From: Turritopsis dohrnii
Taxonomy: Eukaryota; Cnidaria; Hydrozoa; Anthoathecata; Oceaniidae
Assembly (NCBI GenBank): GCA_027922465.2
Contig: BQMF02000050.1
Span: forward strand, 620,001-684,000
DNA length: 64,000 nucleotides
Direction of reading: 5' to 3'
Shown here: positions 24,001 through 35,800 of the stretch, piece by piece
Layout of the letters: each line of letters begins with the position of its first letter
How positions within the stretch are numbered: position 1 is the first letter of the stretch
Notes under the pieces: generated by a model
Databases searched by the model: none
The model's input: only the letters and a program-made list of their open reading frames with translations
What the model was told of the DNA's origin: nothing
Translations under genes and position numbers: made by a program

Positions 24001-27000
24001 CCTCAATCAAAATAAATCATGATTTTAAAAATACAAAATAAAGACTAACTGAGACTATTGAAAAAATCCAAACACACCAGTAGGCCATTATTATAATAAA
24101 AAGTTAAATTTTAAACAATGTGAGCTATGGTTAAACATTCCCCTTTTTAAGAACCAGGAGAAATAACTGCAATGACGAGCATTTTAATTGAAATATAGTG
24201 CGTATATTTCTATAGAAATGCACTCCTTTGCAATAATTTTTCAACAAATTTGCTTGCTGAGAAGAAAATTAAGGTTTCAAGACCAAAATTTAAGAAGAGA
24301 TTTCCTCTTCACAGTCCCATTTGAGGGAATTGAATAATAAGTACATGTTATTTTTTTCAGAAAGTCTTATAAACTTCGTTTATCATGCAGGTTTAGGCAG
24401 GGGGGCAGCAATTGAATGACAATTAAACATTTTAAACTATGCATTGCTACTCTGTTTGCCAAAGAAAGATGCACTCTGTCCAATCAATCAGATACCTTGC
24501 AACACAACTTTATTATTAAGAAATAAATAATAATAACATAAAACAAACTCAAAACAAAATTTAAGCAGCAGTGGTATAACGGTAACGTGTTTGGCCAGCA
24601 CTCCAGAGGTTCTGGGTTCGAGTCCCACTCTAGCCAAACACAAATTCAACCAGACGAATCCGTTGTGGTACTGCTACCAGCCTGTTCCCCAGGGGGGTCA
24701 GGGTGAGGGATCACTTAAAGAAAAAGAATGCCAGCCAAATTGTGATTGAATGTCAGTTGGAATGGGTAAGTAATCCTCCTCCCCTTGTAGTGGCTATCGG
24801 CCAGTTATAAGAAAAGAAGTCGGGCTTGGGAGGGGTGAACTTAAATAAAAAAAGGAGAAAAAGAAATAAAGACACACACAAACAAAATGTTGTATTCAGC
24901 ATGAGCAGTTCATCATTGATGAAACAACAATTTTCAGAAACAAGGCCATCTAACTTGCTGTAGAATGATTGAGACAGCACCCACTGAAATGAAACAGAAG
25001 TATTTTTTAAAAAGGCCTTATGCAAATCGTAACATTTTCAAAATTACCACGACCTTACAAATTGACACGAACCTCAAAATGAGTGTCAGTTCCTCATATA
25101 ATTGGAAGGCATATTGTGTGGAATTGTTATATAGTAAGAAACATTATAAAGTATTAACTTTATTAAGAACTTTATAATAATAAGCATTTATGCAACTCCT
25201 TCTATATAATGATTAAAAAAAACCAAAACACTACTGTGGTCAATACGCAACCTGTTCAAGGTAACAAATCATATAATATGTTGGGCTTTAGCTTTGTCAG
25301 GAAAGAGATACGTTTGGCTACTTAAGTCTCACAAGACTCAAAACTATTATTTGGAGATGTTAATTAAAGGAGAATTAAGAGGCAGAATTTACTGAAGACT
25401 TCTTTGTATATTTCGGAAGACGTATGAAAATAAGAGTCGTTGTAAAATTTGAACTACCGTATTCTCTCTAATTAGCGCCCCTCTCTAGTCAAAAATATTT
25501 TTATAAGCGCCCCTCTCCAATTAGTGCCCCTCTCTAATAAGCACCCCCCTAATTTCCAAAAAAAATTTACTTAACATTTACTTAGAAATTATTAAGTGCC
25601 CGGGCGGTAATTAGAACTTTCAACAAAAAGTGAAAATTCTGTAATAAAAATGGAAGACTATATTTTCGTGATGTCTAATAAGTTACAAGTAAAAAATCTT
25701 ACTTCGTTGCCATGAAAAATACATGGTTTTTATTCTTTTATGATAAAAAGCAATGCTTCCTTCACAGCTAGCATGACCATTTCAATTTTTATATGCGCCC
25801 CTCTCTAATAAGCGCCCCTCCCTCCCCCCCCCTCAAAAAAAATTTATATTAGAGAGAATACCGTATTTAGATGTATAGTTCATGAGATATTTAGGTTTAA
25901 AATTTTGCATAATTAGAGAGTTGAGGCATCGCTAATGCGAATTTACATACAATATGGTCAATATATCTTATAAACTGAATGTTTGCATCTAAGTGAAAGA
26001 TATGTGACAATAATATCAAAAGATATTGGATAATACATCTGTGTCAATCATCCTCTAGATTTGTCAATATTCTTATATCTTTTCCAAATACTTCTGCATT
26101 TCCCATCATAACATCTCCACAAGAATCTGAAAGTATTTTTTTTGCAGTCATCAACAACAGTGATGCATTTTTGGACTTGATACATCAGGGGTTGATCCAG
26201 AAAATTATTTTGGGCGTTGGTAGTAATAGCTAATTGGATCCACACCTACTGAAAGCCTGGAAAGCCTGGAAAGACAGTGGAGAGCCCTTGAATTGGAATA
26301 AATTGGCAGAGGGGTAAAAAATTACTATTAAATATCAGGATAGTAATTAGTACCGTTAGCTCTAAAATGTTTTTTTTTTCAAAAAGGATGTTTTTTTTCC
26401 AAATGATCGTGGAATTTCAACCGATTGATGATGCTGCAAGATCTGAGCTAGACGTTGTTTCCCAAGCGGAACCTCGACCACCGACATCGTCGACATCGGC
26501 TGAAGATCAAGTCATTCAACCACCACAGAATAAAGAGCGTGGCCAAACACCAATTAGCACCATCATCGGACGATTTCCCTTCCAAGCTCCACTGCGGTTC
26601 ACATGGGTGCCTAAGTGGGAACTTGTACCCGAAACCAGCATCAATCATCCTACCAGTTTACCATCAACATCGACCCCTGTTGCCAAAAAGACGAAATCAT
26701 TTGAGGAAACATTCTTGGACAAGGTCAAGCCACCACATAAGAAGCAAGAGGGCAAGAAAAGACAGAAGCTCCACCTACGCGCTCAGGTAAATTAAAGAAA
26801 ACTTTTCAATAGTTTACAACCTGCTTAAAGCTGTTTTGAATAGATTGTGTTAATGAAGAAGACTTTTACAGGATTTGCTAATATTGTATGTTTATTCTTC
26901 AGGTTGTAACCCAAACAGAGTTCCTAGAAGCGTTGGAAGCAAAAGAAAAAGAGAAAGAAGACAAAGAGAAGGAGAAAGCGGAAAACGTCGACAGGAAGAG

Positions 27001-30000
27001 AAAAAGAATGAAAAGATTGATCAAGGGAAAGGAAAAGGCAAACAAAGAAAAAAGAATAAGAAAGCGAAGCAGAAGAAAGAATCAGATGATGAAGAGCAGA
27101 GCAGGAAGATCAAGATGAAGACGGAGAATACCATGAAGAAGAGATTCAACCAGATTATGACCATCAAGATGAGGAGGAAGATTCTGAAGATTCTAAGGAA
27201 GAGGAAGAAGAGGAAAAAGGTTATTGAATGTTTAGCAGAGGATGAGGACGATTTGTTTTTGATGAAAGATTGTTGGGAAAAGCTCTGTTTACCAACAACA
27301 GAGGAGAGCATCAAAGGAAAGTGGTTAGCCGTCATCTTCCAACACAAAAAGGCTCAGTCACTATACATCAGTCCGATGATGCAAAGGTGGTTGAATGACG
27401 ACAGAGGGATGCCGGTTGCCCTCGACATCGACTGCCTTGAAAGGAAATTTGGTATTACGAAGGTCTTTACGAAGGGAGAAGAAGATGTTGACACGTTCCC
27501 CATTAAAAATGTAATTGCCGGCCCTATTGCAATGATTCCAAAACAAGGCTGTAGCCATATGCCATTGTGCCTAGACTTGTTAGTTCTGTTCTTTAACTAG
27601 TTTATTAACTTGTTTGTGTTCTCTTGTTATCTCCCAGATGTAACAAATGGACATTTGTTCCATACCGATGAGATATTGATGAAATAAAGCATATACATCT
27701 AACATATCGACGTACAAAGGAGTTATTCTTCATGTCCATTTGACATCACAAAGCAACAAGAAGCCATAGTCGAACCAGCCTATCGTAAATACTGCGTTCA
27801 ACAATATAGCATTTACAGTCACGTATACCCATTTGAGAGAAGATACAAAGCAACAATGGTCATCGTCAGCTGTCCTTCACCGGGTTGCACCTACCAGACG
27901 AGCGACGAGGAGGCAACAGTCGTGGCAGCACTGCTGAACATTCATGCTCTCTCACACAATCGGCCCACAGCACCACCACCCAAACTACCGCCCTAAGATT
28001 GATGTTGGGGTCGAAGAGGAAGTTTGGAACAGCTTTGTCAGGCGATGGAATGCGTTCCGAATGGGCTCCGACATCAGCAATACCACTGCGCCGACTCATC
28101 TCTTCCAATGCGCATCTGACGCCCTAGGTGATCTCATCTTGAAGACCGACCCAGACATTCAAAACCGCACAGAAGTCGAAATTCTCACAGCAATGCGATC
28201 ATTGGCAGTCATCCCGGTAGCAAAGGGTGTTCTCTGTGCCGAACTTATGCAGCTGCAGCAGGTCTCTGATGAACCATTCAGAACATTTGCCGCCAAGGTG
28301 AAAGGCAAAGCAGAAACTTGCGGTTTCTCAACATCTGCCACGTCAGTGCAGAAGATTGGTTGTAGCAGACTACACTGAGGAGATGGTGCGTGATGTACTG
28401 ATGGCTGGCATCGCTGACCTGGACATCAGGCGAGAGGTCTTGATTACTAAAGACCTTCAATCCAAGAGCATAAACGATGTTATAGCCTTCGTTGAGGGAC
28501 GGGAAATGGCCCGCAATGCCACCCCAGTATCTAATGTCTCTGCCTTCTCTTCATTCAAACGTCGCAAACAACCTACCGCACAGTCAATCCTAACTGTCAG
28601 AAATACTGACACCACGAAAACTGTCCCGTCGTCGGCTGATCTTAACACATCCATCCCATGTCCTGACTGTGGCAAATCGTTCTTCCCTTACAAACGACGT
28701 CGTAATGGGAGCATTAACAAAAAGGCACACTCTAAATGTCTTGAGTGTTTTAGATCAAGTCGGCCGTTAGAGGTGAACACCAATGAGACCATAACAATGT
28801 CTCAGATATCAACAATATCACTGGACAACCAAATCTTCAACAAAAGCGAATGGCGCAAGGCAAATGCCACTGACCACCCCCGTGTAAGCTTTGACCTTTG
28901 TATGATCAACAAAAGCAGTCTCAATCACAGGTGTGGCCGACACTGGGGCGCAATCGAACCTGTGGGGGTTAAGTGAATTCTATAGGTGTGGATTCTCAAT
29001 TAAAGATCTCTCACAGGTTAACACGCGAATACGAGCGGCAAACAAAAACCCGATTAACATCGTAGGGGCATTTCAGGGCCTACTCAAAGGGAAGTCATCG
29101 AACGGAGAGACCATAACAAGTGTCTCACACATCTATGTCAGTGATGCAGTCAACGACTTCTATCTCTCGTATGACACTATGGTTGACCTCATGATGATTG
29201 ACCAGTCGTTCCCCACCATCGGCGGTTGTGCATCAGCCACATCGCAGCAATGCCCGCCCAACCACAGTACATAAGGGCGATCAACGTGGGCTGCGCTAGC
29301 CCCTTGCCACCAGAAGAAGGTTCCTGCAAGTGCCCTCAACGTGAGTGTGTACCAGCTCGCCCACACAAACTCCCATTTACCCCCATCCCTGAAAACAACG
29401 AACAGATGCGAGATTGGCTGTTGGACAGGTATCAAAGTTCACATTCAACACATGCCCTGACCGACCCTTACCGTGCATGACGGGACCCCCCGTAGATCCA
29501 CGTTGATGAAACTGCGAAGCCCAAATGCTGCCACACACCTGCCCCTGTGCCCCTCCACTGGCAGGAACGGGTTAAAAGTGACTTACTCCGCGATGAAGCT
29601 TTGGGAGTTATTGAGAAAGTTCCGTATGGAGAGCCGGTGACATGGTGCCACCGAATGGTAGTAACGAGGAAGCATGATGGATTACCACGATGCACTGTTG
29701 ACCTTTCTCCCCTAAACAAATTTTGCAAAAGGGAGACTTTCGCCACCGAATCGCCATTCCACCTTGCACGCCGCATACCGGGTAACACCTGGAAGACAGT
29801 GACAGATGCGTGGAATGGTTATCACAGCGTTTCGTTGCGTGAGTCTGATCGCCACCTGACAACGTTCATCACCCCATTCGGCCGATGGAGATATACCCGC
29901 GCCCCCCAGGGCTTCTTGTCGTCTGGGGATGGATATAATCGTCGTTTCGACCAGATATTATCGGACTTTGTGAGGAAAGAGCGATGTGTCGACGATACCA

Positions 30001-32845
30001 TCCACTTTGATGAAAACCTGGCAGAACATTGGTGGAGAACGATTGATTATCTATCAATGGTAGGCAGAGCTGGTATTGTTATCAATCCAGATAAGTTTCA
30101 ATTTGCCCAAAGGGAGGTCAAGTTTGCAGGGTTTCATGTATCTGAGGACACAATTCGACCCCTCCCCAAATATCTGGACGCGATTCAGTCATTCCCTACC
30201 CCTAAGAACACCACGGACATTCGAAGCAGGTTTGGACTGGTGAACCAAGTGGCTAATTATGCCCAACTGCGCGACATCATGGCCCCCTTCCGACCCTTCC
30301 TCAGCCCAAAATGCAAATTCTTCTGGTCACAGGCTTTGGACAGAGCCTTTAATGGATCAAAAAAGAGCATTGTCAATGCAATTCGCCATGGTGTGGAGAT
30401 CTTTGATATGAGTAAACCAACATGCCTTCGGCCAGATTGGTCATGTCAAGGAATCAGATATTTCCTCCTTCAACAGCACTGTTCCTGCGCTAGTGGTATG
30501 CCTGACTGCTGCCAAAATGGCTGGAAAATCACGTTAGCTGGATCTCGCTTCTTGAATGATGCCGAAAAGCGTTACGCACCGATTGAAGGTGAGGCTCTGG
30601 CAATTGCCTGGGGCTTAGAACAAACAAAATATTTCACCCAAGGATGCCCCGACCTTTTAGTGATCACTGACCACAAACCCCTCACGAAAATATTTGGTGA
30701 TAGGACCTTAGACGAGATCTCCAACACAAGACTGTTCCGTCTGAAGCAACAAACACTCCCATGGTATTTTCGGGTTGCACACATGCCGGGGAAGACAAAC
30801 AGTGCCGCTGACGCCACCTCAAGATATCCCTCATTAGCACATGACGTCGATGTGATCGAGATGGAAGTCGATACAGAGGGCATGGTGGCAGCGTCAATAA
30901 CTAGAGCCGTGCAGGATGTTCCGGCAGTTTCTTGGCAGCTTGTTGCAAAAGAAACTACCAAGGATGCTGACCTCTCTTCGCTTGCTGGAGCAATTCAAAC
31001 CGACATTTCAAAACTGCCGTCTGCAATGAATACGCCATGTACAAGGATGCTGTTTACATATCAGATGGTGTCGTGCTATACAAAGACAGGGTGATCATAC
31101 CAAGATCTCTCCGACAGACCATCCTGAAGGGTTTACATGCTGCCCATCAAGGTGTTTCATCCATGGAACGTCGAGCTCAGTCCATTATATTCTGGCCTGG
31201 GATGTCCAAAGATATTGAGCGGATTAGAGCAATATGTACTGACTGCAATAAAAATGCTCCATCCCAGACATCATTACCTTCAGTGCCAGCCGTTCCCCCC
31301 ACTACCCCTTTCGAACAGGTGTTTGCAGATTTCTTCGCATTCGGGGGTCACCATTACTTCGTTATTGGGGATCATCTCTCTGGCTGGTCTGAAATATTTT
31401 CAACACCTACTGGGAGCCCTCAATCCGGTGCCCATGGATTGATTGCTTGCCTACAATCATTCTTCGCTACATTTGGAGTTCCTGAAGAACTGTCCAGCGA
31501 TGGAGGTCCAGAATTCACTGCCAGTACAACACGCGACTTTCTGAGAAAATGGAATGTACGTCAAAGACTGTCATCGGCCTACCCAAGCCTCGAAATAGCG
31601 GTCGGACATCGGACATTGTCCGACCCAGACTCAAAATTGTCCGGTTGAAATCAGTTCTGGCCTGACTTTTTGTCCGACATGTTTTCATGCGATAGTTTAC
31701 TTCGCAATTACTGCCGTCGTTATTGTAAAGCAACAAAAAGTTAGGTCTGTAATGTTAAATTTTTCTTCGATTAGTCTTCCGCGATTATATCGGAAATCAA
31801 TTTAAGACTCACTGAAAAGGACTTGAATGATAATCTTTCGATCGATCAATTTCGAATGAAAATGAAACGCACGTACGTGACCTTAGAAAAATGTAATCTT
31901 TTTTAATTCATTCTACTGCACGTTTACGTCATAGCAGGTGTGTTATTTATTAAAATTTTTCTTCTTTTCTATAAAGGCCAATTTTCACTGCCAAATAATA
32001 TACATCATGGAAATATAGATAGCAGCGTTTCGATATTATTGGTGAAAAACTCTGAAAAGTTACGAAACTTTCCTTTCGTGCATACATTTGATCTTTCGTT
32101 TTAAGAAATAAAAATGGCAGGTGCTCAATCGGATTAAATTCAATTCGATAAAAGATTCATTCATTTCATTTGCACAGCTTTTTATTGTGGAAGATGGCCC
32201 ATCCATAGAAGATTACGACCCATCCAATGCCATATAATTGTGGGTGGAGGAAAAGGACAGGCGACCAAATCAACGAAAGAGATCGCAGTATTAACCACGC
32301 ACTGGTTTGAAAAACAGAAACTTGCCTCGCTAAGTGATTATAGCTCGAGTGAAGAAGAGGCAGATGATACGTTTTTGAATGATTTGTTTGGCGATGATGA
32401 TGAATATGAGGACTTCCTAGGTTTTTAATACGTCAAACCTTAAGTTTTTCCATTTTTCTTTTGAATTTTGTTTGTTTGTCAGTGAGATGATTGAAGTCGA
32501 AAGTTCTATTTATTGTGTTAGGCAAACTCGAAAGTTCTATCGAAGAAAAAGCCGGGCCAATAACAGACTAATCTGTTGCTAAGTTGTTTTGATTTTTATT
32601 TTTCAAGCAAAAGTAATTTATTTGTGTTATCAACAGTTAATCAATTTTATTATGTCAGAAAGTAATGGTTATCGGACATGTCCGACCAGATTTAAAATGT
32701 ACCGAACATTTTGTCCGACTGTCCCCAAAAAATTATTTCGAGGCTTGCTACCACCAGGCCCTATTTTAGAATTAAAAGGCAGCGTCCGATAACAGACAAA
32801 AGGGCACCTATGTTTACCTTTGCACTTAATTCACTATCACCCGAA

Positions 32846-32876
<31 letters not shown>

Positions 32877-35800
32877 TGGTGGGGGCTGAGTGGTATATAA
32901 GAAAATTTTTCGATTTTCGAAAGGCCTAGATCGTCGAATAAGCACACCAAATTAAAAGAGTATGATATTCTTTTATGAATCGTTAAAGATCATTTTGTTT
33001 GATAAAAACATCTAAATAATCACTAAGAATATTTTTAAGTCAGTATGAACTCGCGGAAGAATGATGCAATACACGTGTATTTGACTTCGCAATTCTTCAA
33101 TAAAAGCAAAAGTTCTTTGCTCTCCATCACAGGAATAATTTTACAAACTACTATATTCATTCATAACAGAAGAAAAGAAAAGAGCGCGAGCTCACTTCGT
33201 TTAATTGCCTTAGCAGGTGGTACATTACACTTTAGTTTTTTCTCTCTCTCTCTCTCATTGGTGTCTTCGCATATTACGTCATTTGTTGTTTGCAGATTTT
33301 AAAAAGATTTTCTTTTACTCACATATGTACAACGTACAACAAAGAGAATGAATGAGTCTATTGGAAAGAAAAATTTTCAGTCGCTTGTCTCAAGTCTCAA
33401 CAACGTTACATTTCTCAAATAAATAAAAACAACATACACAGGTGTGCTATGTAAGGGCAGATTAGAGGGCATTCATAAAGTTTTAAAAGGGCATTGATCA
33501 AACTCAAAAGGGCACAGGATGATCTTTAAAAGGCAGTTTTTACATCTGACCCCCCCCCCCCCCCCCCCTAACATTCTCGCGTTTTTCAACGTTTCCGGCA
33601 AAGTTGAAAAATACATTTTTAATAAAAGGCGTTTTTCAAGGGATGCGTCCGGTACGCGGACGCTTTTTTTCACTAAAAAATCGCCTGACCACCCACAGTC
33701 TAATGGTCGCGTCGAAGTAGCTGTGAAGGCTGCCAAGCGTCTTTTACGCTCTAACATCAATCCATCAGGGAGTTTGAATAATGACAACCTATTGCAGGCC
33801 CTCCTCCAACTCAGGAACACACCAGATCCAGATTGTGATGTTTCTCCAGCCCAAATAATCTTTGCCGGCCTGTTCGTGACGCTTTTTCATTTGTCAATCG
33901 GCTGGAAAAATATTCCAATCCAAACATCCACCCCACATGGAGAAAGGCATGGGCAGCAAAGGAGTCTGCTCTCCGTGCCAGATTCATTAAATCGTCTGAA
34001 AGCTTAAACCAGCACTGTAAGAACTTGGAACGCTTGTATCTAGGCCAAAGATGCTTTGTTCAGAACCAGACCGGAAACTCTCCTAAAAGATGGGATAGAA
34101 CTGGGACTGTGATGGAAGTGAAATCACATGATCAGTATGTTGTTAAGATAGACGGCTCGGGTCGGCTGACTACTAGGAACCGACGTTTCCTGCGGTCCTT
34201 CAAACCTGCATCCATGAACATCCAGTATAACGCCCCTCCAACAAACGTACAGGAACCTGAAATCCCCCCATCCCAAGATGTTGTTGTGCAACCAACTATT
34301 AATGAGGAGCCCATTCCTGTCCCAATGCCGGAGACCCCAATTGACAGCACCCAAACCGTACCAGACGACCCCAACAGCCATGGACAGCCAATCAATCCTC
34401 CAGAAAATGAGGAGGTCCGAAATGATAAAGTCCCATTAGCCCTACATCGCTTAATGCCTTATAATAGCAAGGGTTTCAAAGAAGACATTCACACAGTTGG
34501 TCGAGGTGTGCGAAATCGTCATGGTCTCTCAGACTAGTCTAATTAAAGACACACGAACTTGAGGGGGGATGTAGCCATATGCCATTGTGCCTAGACTTGT
34601 TAGTTCTGTTCTTTAACTAGTTTATTAACTTGTTTGTGTTCTCTTGTTATCTCCCAGATGTAACAAATGGACATTTGTTCCATACCGATGAGATATTGAT
34701 GAAATAAAACATATACATCTAACATATCGACGTACAAAGGAGTTATTCTTCAAAGGCAAACGCTGTCTCGTTATGAGGAGTTAACCAAGATTTTCTAACA
34801 CTTTCGAAAGGAAAACAGAGACATATTGTACAATAGATTTGTTTCAAAACAACATAAACAGAGAGTAATTTACTTGTTGTCGTTACTTTCAATTGAATTA
34901 TCTTTACAAATCTTGGGCCTAAAATATGTGGGAGGATTGGGGAATAAGTGCAGGAACAACTTTCCTAAATTATCCCTTTCAGGTCTATTTACCCTGACAA
35001 TCCAATATCAGCCTGTTTTATTTTCACACCACATTACTCAATAACTTTAGCTTTAGTTAAAGAAATGGCGTTTTGGCAAACAGAGCCTGGCTCTTCATAT
35101 AGGTAAATACCGTAAAGCGGGGTGACTTCGATCAGTGGGGTGACTTCGATCAGTAAAAATAAACTCTGAAATTAAAGTGCATTTTTCACATTTTTTAAGA
35201 TTTTCATTTAGATTCTTATTGTAAAATATCATCAGAATCGTCTTCAAGCGAAACAATCAATTTCTTCTGAAATTAACGATGAAAAATATCAAAATTTTCA
35301 CCGCTCACATTGGTCATCACTCTACGTCGTATTCAAGAATTTAGGCTGGACATTTTTGGTTCATATGTGAAGTATAGAAGGCTGAATGGAAAGAAAATTA
35401 TAATATGTCTGAAAGAAATTCTGTTCTTCTGTTTTATAAAACTGAATGTTTTATATCGCTATAAGTTACATGTTCGCAAGAACTTTGTGAAAAGTCGTCG
35501 TATCTCATGGGAGATTTAATGACTTACAGAAGAAATTTTAATAAGCGTGCTCTTTCCCCATGATGATAGATCACAAAAATTTTGTTTGAGATACAATGAA
35601 ATTTCAATGTTAATTTCGTTTCGTATTAATGAGGGTCACATCATGTGTGCATCGTAAATATCTTTTGTTTTACTAACATTCGCTGATCTTTTACGGTCAA
35701 ACATTCACTGCGAATGACAAATGGTGGCCTGTTAATATTGTAATAATGGTGCTTTAAAAACATTGTCAAATATAATTATAAGTAATTCGGCGTTTCTCTT

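Larger units (their letters stand above)
27550..34752 (+). mobile_element. Ty3/Gypsy LTR retrotransposon with two nested DNA elements
   Basis: Two 183-bp LTRs (27550-27732, 34570-34752) start TGTAGCC, end TTCTTCA and differ at one base. A 5-bp duplication AAGGC flanks the element (27545-27549, 34753-34757). A polypurine tract GAGGGGGGA precedes the 3' LTR. Coding order is Gag, aspartic protease, RT, RNase H, integrase, which is the Gypsy order. The polyprotein has several frameshifts, and its integrase holds two inserts of 1164 and 933 bp. Confidence 0.95.

Noticed and set aside
24570..24640. Functional tRNA gene
   Set aside because: The B box is perfect, but the acceptor and anticodon stems do not pair and the homology-like body continues, so it is a SINE head.
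27021..27347. 108-codon minus-strand frame rich in Phe/Leu
   Set aside because: The antisense of Lys/Glu-rich coding sequence; low-complexity shadow.
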